The position numbers and the translations under genes were made by a program. Of a DNA stretch of 64,000 nucleotides, positions 11,301 to 26,300 are shown piece by piece. Position 1 is the stretch's first letter, and every line of letters starts with the position of its first letter. The stretch is taken from assembly GCA_964017045.1 (NCBI GenBank), contig OZ024799.1:34601736-34665735 (forward strand). Reading direction: 5' to 3'. The notes under the pieces are model-generated. The model worked only from the letters and a program-made list of their open reading frames with translations, was not told where the DNA came from and did no database searches. This DNA comes from Omphiscola glabra. Lineage: Eukaryota; Mollusca; Gastropoda; Lymnaeidae.

Positions 11301-14300
11301 GTTATTACTAAAGTTAGGCCTAGGCTACATGTTATATTACAGACATAGGTGTAAAAAGTAAGTACAGTAATTATTCTCCTATCTATTTATGACTACAGAG
11401 TATGCTTGTGCATATTAAATAGTAATTAATACTATAATATTTTTTTTAGTGTAGGTGTTGGCCACCATAGGACTAGGTCTACCTATATAAGTTCTACTAA
11501 TTAATAACAGACTAACAGTAGTATTTAGTATCAGGCTAATCAGGGTATATTAAGTAGACCCTGGGGTTCTTAAGGCGTAATCTAATGATCAGCAACTCCA
11601 GTGTGAAAGAAAGAGCCTATAAAGCCTTTGTCCGGCCGCTTTTAGATTATGCATCTTCGGTCTGGGACCCATTCACCCAGAAGAGCATCGACAGATTGGA
11701 GGCAGTACAGTGACGGGCAGCACGCTTTGTTCTGAACAGCTACAGGAATACCAATAATGTTGGCAGCATGCTGGAAACACTGGGCTGGTCACTATTGGAA
11801 GAACGACGACGACTATCCAGGCTCTCCATGATTTACAAGATAAATAATGGGCTAGTCCACTGCTCTGGCATGAAACAGAAGCTCATCCCTCTCCCCCATA
11901 GACAGCAACAAGGCCATGACAGGCTGTTCCGGCTCATACCAGCAAGAAGCAAGTAAAGGAACTGCTCATTCCTGCCAAAGACAATCAGGGACTGGAACAA
12001 GCTTTCAAAAGGAACAGTTGAAGCGACAACACTTGACTCATTTGCGTCTATTTCCTCAGGCCTTCCAACCCCCAGTGCATGATACCCTCACTCAGTTTCT
12101 CTTGTAACCAGTGAAATATCCTCATCAACACCAGGCACAGAAACATTGAAAATCCCATCTACATTCATAGGAGCCATAAAGATCAATAAATTGATCGAGG
12201 TCCCTTAATATATAGCAGAAGATAATTATTTAAGTCATTATTTTTTAATTTAATAAGGTATTATTTATTACGAAGTGGCTATTCGGATCCGGCTATCGGA
12301 AGTGAGATGTTGGATTTTTTAAAAATTAAAAAATACTATTGATGGGTTTGTAAGACAAAATTTGGTATCAAATGAAAGATAATTGAAAGGACTATACAAT
12401 AGTATTTAAAATATATTTTTATTAATCCAACCTCACACTTCTGATACCGGGTCCCAATAGCCACAGCCTATTTATTATTAATGTTAAGCCTATTTTAAAA
12501 ATAATAGTAAAATTATTGAAATAACCTTAACAGTCTATCTATGACATGTTTAAAGATGGGTACTGGTAATAGAGAAATTAGCCTATAAAATCTTTATTAA
12601 AAACATCAAATAAATAAATTATACTCAATATCATCATTTTCATAAAAAATTATATTTTTATTAGGACACAGAAAAATAGTTAACATCGATACAGAAAAAT
12701 AGTTAACATCGACACAGAAAAATAGTGAACATCGATACAGAAAAATAGTTTATATCGACACAGAAAAATAGTTAATATCGCCAATTACTTAATGTTTCTT
12801 ATAAAATTAAAAAAAAGAAGTGCATTTTAATAAACATGAAATTTGAATAATATTAAAAATAAACTAGAAGTTGTAAAGATTCAGGATTATGATTAGCTGT
12901 TATTTCTAGGCTTCTTTTGGGTACAATAGAAAATTTTAAAATTTTCTGTTGCAGACCTTGGAATTTCTTTCATTTGTTTGGATGTAGATGGCAAATACAA
13001 AGTTAATGATGGAGAGATTGTGGGATTCATAAAAAAGCAAAGAAGTCTGTAGAGCATTCTACCCAGAAAATGACAGACAGAACATCCTCATTACCTTTTA
13101 ATCACACTCTTATTAATATTAGTCTTATTTGGGATTTTATTTTTAATTTTTAGAAATAATTTCATGCATTAATTTTATTTTTAAAAATATATTCCTGTTA
13201 TAAATATTAGCATTGATTTAAAATTTAACTGAAGCATATTTAATTAAAATATAATGAACAAGTTATTTTTACATTTTGCCTCAATTATCTATAAATAATA
13301 ATTTGTCCAATTTTTCTTTTCATGATTTTTTATACTACCCTTAAATAAATTTATCAAAAATAAAAAGTTTTGATGTTATATTATATGTAAATTTTTTTTG
13401 TTTATCACGTTACTCATGAATTGCATTGTGGATGTATCTGGAAAATTTGGCAGCATTATCTTTTAAAATAAAAAAAAAGGTTGTGAGCACTTTAAAATGA
13501 TGTATCATTTATGGCAATAGGACAATATTTAACATTTCTGTCAAAGTACCTATACTAATTGTTAGAAGTTAATAAGTCATACTCATAAGGAAAATAAGTA
13601 TAAATAAGCCTGACTTATTTGTACCTACATATTAGACTTAACCTGAAATGTTTTATTCCATTTCTAATAGGAGCCTATAAAGAGAATAATTATATAATTA
13701 TAATTATGCAACACACAAAATTCAATAGCTTTATAGAGGATTTATAACAACTGAATATTCAAAAGTCTTTTTTTTTTTTTTTTTCTGTATCCTTTTTCAA
13801 CATTGTAGAGCAAATACCTTATTTGAAGTCTGGAACAAATATGAGCCTAGGTTACCATCCCAGTATTTCAAGGAGAAGCTCTTGGAAATTGGTGATTTCT
13901 TGGTTTCTGCTAAGGTAAATAACAACTAGGTAGATGACGCCATGACGTAGTGGTACAGTGATAGTACTATTTTTATTTAACTTATTACTTGTTTGGTTTA
14001 TACAGCTGAAAGCTGCATACTAACCCATGATATATTTTACGATATTTACTAAAAATACGAGTATGAATAATAAATAGGAGATGATACCTTTTTAAAGGAG
14101 GATATTACACTTACTTTTTTGACAAGGATTGACTGCAGCTCTACTTTATGTCCTTTTGAATTAAATCATTTGTATGACATAATAGCTTTTAAAATAGTTT
14201 GGTAATGTCCCTCAGTTATTAGTTCATGCTAAATTACCTATCATTTTTTTAATTTATAACATTGTGAGTATTTTTTATCCATTATATTGCTTTCATTCAA

Positions 14301-17300
14301 AATAATAATTACTTAAAAAACTTAAAAACAGGAGTACAGATTGGCACTTTGGCAGTGCTATGAGCGATATTTGCAATCATTTGTCAATGTCAGTATTGAA
14401 GAAAGCCTAGATATTGAAGCATGCCAAAATGCATTTTTCCCAGATGGTTTAAAAGCAGATGATGTTAGCCTGACGGTAAGAATATGCACATTTCTAGTCG
14501 ATAGACTGTATTTTATATGTTCATTTATTTAAATAAATATAAAAATGATTAAAAGTTAACAAGAAAAATAAATGTGAAACATTGTGTTGGAAAACCTGAA
14601 AAAAGGATGCAACGAAACAATGAACATTGTTTAACAAGAAAGATGAACATTCTGCACATCAATCCAAACAAATATAGTCTATAGTCAAATTGGTTGGAAC
14701 CCCCAAATTTATTTTATCTGGCTTTAGAAAATAAAATATATACAAAAATTTGAAATGAAGTATGATATAATAACAAAATTTAGGTTTTTAGCTTTGACTT
14801 TTACTTCAGGAAACAAAAATCAAATTTGGTTTGATTGTTTGATTATTTTTGTAATAAAAGTCACAATCCATTAATTATTAGTAAGAGCTGAAATTGATAA
14901 CAATTCTTATTTTAAATAAACCTATGATGTGAAGTAAAAGCACAAAATGCATTTAAAAAAAATAGAAGGAATTTTGTGTCTCTAGAATGTTTAAACAGTT
15001 CAACATCATAAAGCAGCTCCTCCATGTGTATCATTTATTTGACTTAATAATTCAACTAATTTTATTTCTGATATTTTTTTAATTCTAGGCTAGGGCATTA
15101 TTGGGAAAGAGCATCTCAATGTTCCAGATGGTTATAAACAGTGATCCCAAACTTCTTAACAAAAAGTCCATTGAGAAATGTCTTCAGCTTCTTTCATTTC
15201 TCAGAATGATTACACAGATTTTGCTGCCACGGGAAAAACTGTGCTGGCTTGTATACAATGGTATTTTACAAAACCGTTATTTTCAAGTGTCTTAAATGGA
15301 GATAACAAAGTGATTTTTTTCAACATTTATACTCCATGCTCAAGTTTTAGCCACAATTATTTATTGTAAAATAAATAAAGTTGCATCAAATATATATAAA
15401 TATATTCTATCTCCTCTTTATACGTTTTCATAATATTATAATTTTCAAACTCTTCTGGTTAGTTATCATAAACTAACTTTAGAAACGAGGTTTATTTTAA
15501 CTTTTAATCTGTTGTGTACCCAAGGATTTATTAGCAATGTTTCTCTGTCTGCCCATTTTCATATTTGTATTCTTAAAATATTAATTTTAATTTATGTTTA
15601 ATTTTCAGGAACTATTCACATCTACACCATATCTCGATATTTGCTACCTCTTGGACACTCAGCAAAGGTTGCCTTACTTACATTTGATCAGTTACTCTTA
15701 ATAATATATGTTGCCATTTTCTTTCTCAACTGTTTCAAATTAACATTAGGATTATTTTTAAGGCAGTTAAAATGAATCTTGGTTTTGTTTTGTTGCACCA
15801 ATTTTTGTGAAATATTTGGGTTTTTCCACTTAAGGTTTTGGAATATCTGTTGTGGGCTTCACTGTGTATGGAAACCTCAGTACCTTTGCTGACTGTAAAG
15901 TACTTGACATGGCGTTCCACACTGTACACTGCTGTATGCCAATGCTACTATGATTGCAAAGCAGATGATCATGCTGAGGTGGGTTTATGTTAGTATGTAA
16001 AAATGTGCCTAAAATGAACCTAACTGCATCTACATTAAATTTAAGTGATCATATAGAGTACATTGTTTAGTCTTTTGATTACGAGTCCCATATTAAGGGA
16101 AGAAATTCAAAGCAGCTTTAAGTCAGAATTATAACCCTTTGTTTGCAAATTCAATTTGGAAATAATTTACTCAGTTGTCATCTTAAAGGCTTTTCTAAAT
16201 ATTTCTTTTACAAAATATTGTTTTATAGTTAAAATTGTATAAATGAATTGTCTATTCCAGAAATTTGCTAGGAGAGGTCTTATTAAAATAAGTGAACTAA
16301 GCAAGCTTGAGTTAATGAGCAACAGCAAAGATATGGGAACAAAAGAGATCATATTTAGAACAGCAACAGTCAGAGTAAGAGTTAATTGTTAAAAAATAGT
16401 TTATACAAAGAATTACTTTAAGAAGAACATTTTTTTAATTAAAAAAGTTCTTGACTCAAACGAATTCATTGTCACTGGGTTGTTTCTGAATCATGACCAA
16501 CATAAATTAATTATGCTATTAGATTATATTTCTAGTTTAGGTTCTTTTTGTACTACAAATTTTCAGCTGTGATCTGCAAACTTTGTGTACAACACTGACA
16601 CCAGTTTCTTTGAATGCATAAATGTTTTAGACAGTGTCTGACAAGATTCCAAAAATTTCTAATGATCCTGTGAAAAAAAAATTCATTGTATATTTTTTGT
16701 CAGACTTAATTTAACTCCAGGATGTTGATTAGGCAACTCGCCACAATATTCTTCAGTGTGAAATCTATTAAATTAAAAATAATTTTAAATTGCTGCCTAC
16801 ATATTAAATAATGGGAATATTGAAATTCCTATAATAATGTACTCTTACATGGTAAAATAATTATGTTTTGAATTTGGCTTACTTTATCAGATGGCAACAA
16901 TGGTGTTTAAGAGGGCCGTGTTTGAGACCAGGAGAAAACCCAAGGGTGTATTTAAGCCAAAGTCTAGAGCCAACTATAAAGATGCTTTAAATGTAAGACA
17001 CATATTTTAACAACTGAGTATAACAACAAGCAAATAAGTTTAAATGTAAGACACATATTTGAACAACGGAGTATAACAACAAGCAAATAAGTTTAAATGT
17101 AAGACACATATTTGAACAACTGAGTATAACAACAAGCAAATAAGTTTAAATGTAAGACACATATTTTAACAACTGAGTATAACAACAAGCAAATAAGTTT
17201 AAATGTAAGACACATATTTTAACAACTGAGTATAACAACTAGCAAATAAGTTTAAATGTAAGACACATATTTTAACAACTGAGTATGACAACAAGCAAAT

Positions 17301-20300
17301 AAGTTTAAATGTAAGACACATATTTTAACAACTGAGTATAACAACAAGCAAATAAGTTTAAATGTAAGACACATATTTTAACAACTGAGTATGACAACAA
17401 GCAAATAAGTTTAAATGTAAGACACATATTTGAACAACTGAGTATAAAAACAAGCAAATAAGATTCAATTTAACAAAGTATATAATTTATTTATGACACA
17501 GTAATGAAACATGGTAAAATTGGATCTTTTGAAATAAATATTTAACATACTACTAATGTCATTAGATTATTAATACCATTCTACTCATGCAAGTGTTGCA
17601 TACATTTATGATTTGACTATATGTATGTGTTCTCTAATGCAGTATCAACAAATCTATATTAATTAGGCTTAAAGCTATAGTTTGATAGTCTTGCAGATAA
17701 AATAATCAACAGACTGCATTTAAAAGATAATATTTCCTTTTTTTATTCTAATACCACTGTATATTACATCTGATATATTCCCTGTATAATACATCTGATC
17801 TTTTTCCTGTATATTTCATCTCATCTTTTTCCTGTATGTTACATCTGATCTATTTCCTGTGTATTATATCTCATCTATTTCCTGTGTATTACATCTGATC
17901 TATTTTCTGTGTATTACATCTGATCTATTTCCTGTGTATTACAACTGATCTATTTCCTGTGTATTACATCTGATTTATTTCCTGTATATTAAATCTGATC
18001 TATTCCCTATGTATTACAAGTGATCTATTTCCTGTGTATTACAACTGATCTATTTTCTGTGTATTACACAATTTCAAAGGAATTCAGCTTGCTTCTTATT
18101 TCTTAAATTTCATACAGAAATTGCTTGGGCACTGTTGTGAAAATCCTGCAATAGTATTAAATAATTAATTTATCTAAAAATCATCTGAAAACTAAAGAAT
18201 TTAATATTACATTATGGGCTATTAGATGCCATCCATAAATGAGGTCATGCTATTTTGGCCAATTTTCTACCCCCTACCACCATCACAAAAACTTTGTAAC
18301 ACAAACAGACACTTTTGTCACACCTTGTTGCAACTTTGTGACCCCGCCCCTCAGATGCTTGTCGATGTTGAGAATGGCTCCTTAGCTTAAGAAAAAGGCA
18401 TCATGTTTTTACATGCCTTATTCTTTAATTCCTGCTTCATGAATTTCTCAATGAAAAGGCCCCATCTCCCTGGAATAAAGTTATGACCCACACTATTTAA
18501 TTTATTTCAGCAAATAAAACTCTACAATTAAATTCATTAATCTATATTTAGCTTCCCTGGCCTCGAACTCCCACTGAGAAGATGCTGTCTGAAATGTTTG
18601 ATGGGAGTTCTGCCCAGTTCCTGGCCATCCTTGAAGCCCTGAGTAACAGCAACAGGCGCACACTTCAGACCTCTCCACCTGCATCGGAAAATGATCCAGA
18701 GATCCTTGATGTCTACGTGGAGTTGATGATGGCAGCTCAGGAAATCCTGGCTGGTGGAGCAGGCAACAATCAAACTGGGACCAAATCTCAAATGTATCTA
18801 GGATTTTCATTTCTGGCCAGTGTGGTGGACAAAGGGTCACTTCTGGAAATGGCAGTGAGAGGTGACTAGTGGTAGTAAATGCTTGATGCTTCACCCATAT
18901 TGTTAAATGGTCACAATGATCCCATTGTTAAATTGTTGACATTTTATTCATTTGGGCATAATTTTTTAGCCCGGTTCTACTATGGTTGCTTTGTCTGCCT
19001 CTTGCACAAAATATAGCATGTTGGAATTAGTAATTGGGTTATCATGAGCTATGGGTAAACAGATGAAAGGGATGGACAAGTGAGGCAGCCGTTATTGGGG
19101 AGGAAGTAAAACCTGAGTAAAGACGGCAGCCAAATTGGCATGGGTATAAATAGTTATCAGTCTATGCAAAATATCTGTAGTCTTATAAGAAAAGAGACGA
19201 GTTAGGACTGCCAGAATAAATCTGGAAAGTACAAAACCAAAATAAAAATTAGGAAGGCATATTCATCTCTATATCTTCACTATTTTCTGTTTAAGAAAAA
19301 TTACTGGTGTTTTAAGATACAGTTTTTGTTTAAATTTTTCAAGGCCAAGATACTGTTCCACTGGAATCTGTTATAAAACTACTCAAGCTGGCTTACACCT
19401 ATGAACATTTTGATGTGTTTGAGACATTGCTAGAACCTGTCCTAAAGAAAATCAAGGTAACCCTACTTTTGAACCAGCAGTTATTGATCTATAAATAGAT
19501 ATTTTATTTATTTAACTCTAAGCAACGTTTTCCATGCCAAAATCACACAAAAATAATATTTGTTTACAGTTATAAAATGTTAAATTAAAAAGAATTAGGT
19601 TTCTATCTTTATAACCTTTTTTAGAACACAAATATTTTCACTAAGTTCCTCAGTTAATACATCACTAATGGAGTGAAATTGATCTAATTTTTAAAAAAAA
19701 ATGTTGCCTTGGTGAGAATTGTTATCCATGTGCTGAAAATTAATATGCACAATGTAAAAAAGCACATTTGTATCAATAACATAATATTATGTTATCTTTG
19801 TTTAATACAGTTATCAAGCAATATTCAAGGAAGATATTAAAAAGAAAAAAAAAATATTTGGTCATAATATTTTTTTAAAAGAGAGAAAATAACTATAATT
19901 GAGACCTTGATATCACTAGTTTTTGTTTTTCCCATATGTTTACTCATTGATTTAGGCGTGTAATGATGAAAGATCTCTGTGGGAAGTAAAAGTTCTGGAG
20001 CTCCTTGGCCTGATGGTAAAACTCTCCAGTCGTAAACTTAAAAAACAGCCCACAATCATTGATGAGGAAAGTGTTAAAACGGCAAATCAAAATGTTAATC
20101 CATCCAGTAAGTAGATGTAGTCAAATAAAAATTTACTACTCCTGAAATTGCATAATTTTTATGACAATCTGGTTACAAGTTGTAGCGACACAACTAGGGT
20201 TGGTTGAGTCACAATTTAACGTGTTTGTTTCCTAATGGATAAACCATATACCCAGAGTTGATCTAAAGTTTGTGAGATAGACAATCATTAATTTAAAATT

Positions 20301-23300
20301 AAAGTTTCTAACATTCATGGCTAGTCTGCATATGAATTATGTAATTTCATCTTATTTACAGTTTCCATTTTCCACCAATGTTCCACTTTGATCTAAAACT
20401 TTTCAGAGGAAGTCTTCTTAATTAGTGTGAAACAGTGAAAAGTGAAATAACTTTGAATTATACTTCTGAGTCGAAAAGATTACTATGTTTAAAGGGGAAC
20501 ATTGTCTATATTTATCAATAATAAAATAAATTCCAGAGTTGTAATGAATAGCACTGTTTTTTATTTTCAATTTGATAAATAATTTTGTTAAGGTTTTACA
20601 TTTTAGAACATGACAATAATCTGAATGCCTAGCCAAATACTTGAAATTATCCGCACATGTATTGATTGCATGATGAGTCTTTAAAAAAAAAAAAAAAAAC
20701 AAGAGCACCTACCATCTAAAGGGTCCTCCTACTATCTAAATTAATTTTTTAATATTTTCATAAGTATAAATTGCAATGAGAAGATATTTACATTATGTTG
20801 GGCTTATCCAATATTCTTCACACAAGGTGCATCTGTTAGGTCAGTGACTGCAGGAGATGACCTCCTGCATTTGGCTGATGTCTTACTGAGTATTATTGAT
20901 GGAAAGTTTCAAGTAAGATTTCAATATTGACTAATACTAATTTTAGCATCTCCAAAGGTAGGCCTATATTTTATTTAAAGCAATATAATTGTATATATTT
21001 TAGTTTAAAACATTGTTAACAGAAAATACACTTTACAAGTTCTTTTTATTTAATTAAGTTGATTAGATAAGTAGCAAAGAAAAATAAAGAGATATGGTTA
21101 TTCAAAAAATAAATATCTGAAGCCTAATATGTAATCTATTCTCAATTTTTGTAATTTAAATTTTATTTTGGCCCCAAATTTAGGTTAGAAATTAATAGAA
21201 AAATTACTAAATTTTGTGATTAATTATTAGAATATTCTGGAGTAAATTAACTTTGTTACCTATTTTTAATATTTTCAAAACCAGAATGACAAAGTGGAAA
21301 TTGACATTGTGGTGGATGCCAGTGTGTTTTTGTGGAGCAAGTGCAAGTTGGTGTTTCAGAAATATCAGACTGGTTCTGTGGACAATGTAAAGTTTTTACA
21401 GAAAATTGACAACCCCAGCAAGGTACATATGTGTGTTTTTTTCAAATGACAAATAGTTTTTCCTACTTGTATATATGGGCAAATATTTTCATTTTATTCC
21501 AGACATTGTGATTAATAATAGCTTCATTAATTTTTTTTTTTTTGCATGCAAATAAAATGTGAATTTTTAAATAAGAAATATATGAATGTTAGCTTTTATT
21601 ATTGATTGAAAATGTTTATATCAGTTAGTGTTTATTATAAAGTGTGTATCAGAATGTTGATTTTATTTCAAGCTAACAACGAATCTGATCTTTGAGGAGA
21701 TGAATGAAGAAATTACAACTTTTTCTAATTTTGGTTTGAAAAGAGGGGTTGGTCCAATCAGATTGTCAGAGTTTTAAATGGCATTTTTATTTGTGCCAAT
21801 TTTTGTTGTTAATAAATCTTGAATTCACAATTTCAGTTGTTCTAAATAAACAAAACACAATAATGTTGAGAAACATTTTATCTGTCTGAAATTATATTCA
21901 GAGTTCTTTGAATTTAAAAAAATTATGTCACACAGTTCAAAAGTTCTTTGTGCCAGTGGTTCACTTCTGTGCTTGCATGTTGTTGCATTATATTATGATC
22001 TATTTTTTGTGTGTGCTGCTCACATTGTTAAATTATTTACAGTAAGGGTAATTTAAATTTTAAATGTTTCTCATGATTAATTATTTCATCTGGAAAAAGA
22101 GGAATTAAAAAAAGGGCTTTAAATTTATTAAAATAAAATGATTTTTAAAATGTTTCCATTTTATTTAAAAACTAAAATATTTTAAAATGCATTGTCACTT
22201 AAATTTATTCTATATAACCTGTAGATGTACCAGGGAATTGTTTTTTTGTTGTTGTTTATATAACCTTACAGTCATATCAGTACATAACCATAAGTATGGG
22301 CAACAATATTAAGATGGTTTTATATTGCAAGCACATTTTGACTCAATGATAGCATAATGCAAAAACCTTAAATTTAAAAATTGTTTAAATTCCCCCCCCC
22401 CACCCCAACCAGTGGATGTTTTTGCTGAAAGTAGTCCACCTGGCATTGGGTTGGAGTGGCATCTCGTATGTTGATCCAGCACTTACTGCAGAAGTAGTCT
22501 TGAGGTTGGCCATGTGTTATGAATCTAGTGCTCAGCTAGACATCTCAGATGGTAAGAGAGAATAATGCCGCTATCACAGATCTCAAATAACTTATGAGGT
22601 CTGCTTCATATTAATATGAAGTCCCCCTGACTTTTGCTGTTACTAAAGTGGCTTAAAATACTCTCAAGAATTGATTTGAAATCAGAAATGGATAAAATAA
22701 ATTATTCAAAAAATTTGTTTCAGTTGCCTGTAACTTTATTAATTTACGAATAATTTAAGTTCAAAACTTTTATAATGAAGACTTCTTTTCACTCACAATT
22801 TCATTAACTATAAGCAGAATAGGATGTTACAAGGAAGGCTTAATTTATGATTGTTTATTAAACAAAATGTTATACTTATGTATTATTTGATGATAATTTT
22901 AAATCTCTTACTGGTCATTAGATAAGTCAGGTGTAAAGGGATCTAAGAGCAACCTGACAGACTATGGAGAGGCACAGTCAGACTTAAATATTTTGTCAGG
23001 GCCAACTCAAGTTAATGCCAACACGAAGAAAACAAGCAGGATGCAACTACGACAGGTCCGTTAAAATGTTTTGTAAAAAAAATGCATTATGAAAAATAAC
23101 ATGGCTTTTATGTTAAGATAGTTGGTAATGCACTTGGCATGCAAACAACAGTGTACTGTACAAGCAGTGACCAGTCAGGGATAATGCCATCAGCAAACTT
23201 TTAAAGTTTACATATAGCAGAATACGTGCCTGCAAAGACAAAGTGACCTCAGACCTTTTGGCAGAAAAAAATCTAGTCCTCAATGGATTTTTACATCAGT

Positions 23301-26300
23301 CAGCTGTCTTCATCAACTGTGCAGTATTGTTAATGCATGTTGCGATATAGCACCATCGATGCACAAGCTTCTTTAGGGCAATCTTTCCATGGGAGTGTTT
23401 GATTACCTGAAAAATAGGTTATCCGTGCTACCTCCGTGCTACCTCCGGTCCCATTTACTTTGGATAATCACTGCTGTACTGTATTCACATTTGCACAGGG
23501 TCTTCCTTTAATAATATCTCATTTTCTATTTCAGGCCCAAGCTGTCCTTGAACTTGGCCTGAAAAATGTCAGCAGTGCCAGACAAGCGGTAGTTTTGAAT
23601 GATGGGAATAGCTTAGCAGATGTGACCTGGGCCAAGGTGTGTTTGTTGTCACATTGTCAAATCCTAAAAATTCTGAAAATCAAACAAATAAAAAAAACTG
23701 ATTAACATGTCAGAAGAAAAGCATTCATTGGTTGAGTGCTCCTTGGATGAGTGATCATACCCTTTTGTAAAAAAATAAATACAAGTTTGTACTCAAGTCA
23801 TTTGTTATCTTCTTCAGCCTAAAACATATTTATCTTTAAATAATACATGCCTGTTTTTGAAATTATCAATTTACCCACATGATCATTGCTCATTATGGAT
23901 TGTTAAAATCATATCCACTTAAAAACTCCATTGTTCAGTTGTTAGGAATCTTATAACATAATTTTGGTTATTCATGTTTTTCTTAAAAATGATTAGATAG
24001 TCAATGAAATGATATTTCACCAATTTTAGATACTGACGATACTGAACAGTACTTATTTAGTTGAATATGCAGTTCCAACCAAAATTTATCTTTACTTACT
24101 TAAGCCATCTTCTTATTTTCATAGGAGCTCCATCCAGAATTGTTCACTGATAATCTTCTCACTGAGGCTGAGGGTGAAGATGGGCAGATAAATCTAGATG
24201 TTTTGATTCCTCCAAGCATGAGAGGGTCAGCAGCTGCAGTTGCAAACACAGTGAAAGACCTTCACCTTGAACTGTTATTGGTTTACCACAGAGTCTGCAT
24301 CAAGCTTGCTGCCTTGGAGCCAGGTAGTTTGTGTTCCTCTTTTAATCCTTTGATAGATAAAAATCTAAGACAATGTAGAGGAACTGCGAATCGGATTTGG
24401 TGCAGTGAATGACTGTGGCATTCTACGTGTCTTGCCACGCTTGGAGTGATTCATATGGCATTGCTGTCTCTGCTTTTTTGCCCGTTGACTAAATAGTTGT
24501 TCCTCCGTGCAATTAACTGGCTCCTGGCTTTACATGATTTGGAGGATAAGCCCTTTTTACTGAAATATTTTATGCCCATTGGTTACCACTAACCTCATTT
24601 TGTTCGCTAGCTAAAGCCATTATCTGTAGTATGGTTGCTGGGCATGCTCCATCTTCTTTGTCACAGGTATTATCCCTCCATAAATACATCATACACCAGT
24701 TTTAAGTGATATTTGATACAGAAAAAGATAAAAATAAGATAAGAAAATATGTCCTTATGACTTATGGATTTAAATAAATTGAAATCTGCAATAAACAATC
24801 TTTTCTATGATTGGTGAAACTTTACAATACATGAAATATATATTATTTTATGAACATGATAGATAAAATTAAGTTAAGTATGTTATGTGGTAAAATTAAT
24901 TTGGATTCTATCATAAAATTAAATGATTTGATCTATATTGTATAAGGCAGTACATGAATAGTTTTTTTAAAGACATTTTAGCAACCTCATTATAAAAAAA
25001 ATTAACAAAAATGATTGACTCCTTTGAAATAATTATAAATATAGAGATCATTTTGATTTTAATCAAGCTTTCAATTGATCTTACTTTTTTAATATTTTTT
25101 AACCCCTCTTTTAGACAGGTTGAAGAGTGCCAGCGCAAAAAAGTCAAAGACAACCAAGGTAGTCTATGAAAATCCATGCTTTTATTAATCTTTGTTTTTT
25201 TAATTATTGAAATTCTTTATATTCTCCATGTTTTACTGAAGTTTCATGAACAAATTCAAATTGTGAATATGGGAAAGGTCACTACAGTATGAACATATTA
25301 AATAAAACAAACTATAGGACTGTAACAGAGCAGCAAAGATAGTGTTGGAGAATCTAGAAATATCTCTGTAATATTAAGTAATTTTTAAAAAAAATGTATT
25401 GTACATTAAAATATATAGACACATGGAAGGAAAAAATTAAAAAATATAAATTTAGTTTCTTGCTTACAGAACGCTAGTGAGAATGAAACTGATGTCATTA
25501 GAGACTTTGATGAGCTGAGCAACCAATGCAACAAGAACTTTCTATCAAAAGCTCTGCTCTATGCTGAGAGAGCCGTTATGTTGAACAGTGGTCAGACACC
25601 AACACAGGAACAGAGGAAACTACTGGAGGTCAGCCATTATCATAGCAAATCACTACTGGCATGGTAGTTAACAGCTAGTTATAGTTATTTTTTTTAGTGC
25701 ATACAAGACTGGGGGAAAAAGTCTAAAATCCATGAACTCAACTGTCCCACTATGATTCCAGTTCTGTTGACCATGCTGCAAGAGTTATTAAAGACAAATA
25801 TGATGTTTTTTTAAAAATAAAAGTTAGTTTGTCTATCAGGGCTCAACTTCAGTTGGTTTAATTCGGTTTTTATTTTAAAAAAATTTTGTTTACATTCTCA
25901 TTGGTGTGGGATTAAATTGTTTGAAATTTTGTTTTACTTTTTATAAACGAGGATGTTTTATTTTCTTCTTTATCCTGCCACACACCCTTCATTGAGCATC
26001 TTTTTAAATCCATTATATTAATTTCACTTTGTTCGTGGGTGGCTGTCAGGCAAAGTATTTGGATAGCTAATTGACTCACCTCCTATCAAGCTGAAACTGG
26101 GCACATAGACTTGTTGCTGAACAACACATTCTATCAAATATTCAGCCCCACGTCCCAACCCCCAAAAATCAGTTTTTCCTGTTTTTCAAGGTGAAGCTAA
26201 AATGAAATTTCTGATAACTCTGCTAAATGAGATTCTTTTAAAAAACTTTCACATCTACGTTTGGTACATAATTTTTTCTTTTGTTTATTATTATTATTAT

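Larger units (their letters stand above)
8311..13808 (+). other. CFAP54 intron 1 (5.5 kb)
   Basis: The largest complete intron in the window. It carries the nested GGGGCC/hAT-like/GTGGCGTAGC insertion cluster (8720-10245), an 11004-11172 MITE, a non-LTR retrotransposon remnant (11575-12105), the second 9-bp-duplication MITE (12271-12468) and a 23-bp minisatellite. No further exon was supported. Confidence 0.8.

Noticed and set aside
12955..13052. Possible extra exon in intron 1 after a good acceptor
   Set aside because: None of the three frames gives CFAP54-like residues with a compatible donor, and exon 1 joins exon 2 directly in phase.
18582..18869. Exon 9 read through to its TAG as a separate gene
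   Set aside because: It is CFAP54 coding sequence in frame with exons 8 and 10. The stop lies just past the donor.
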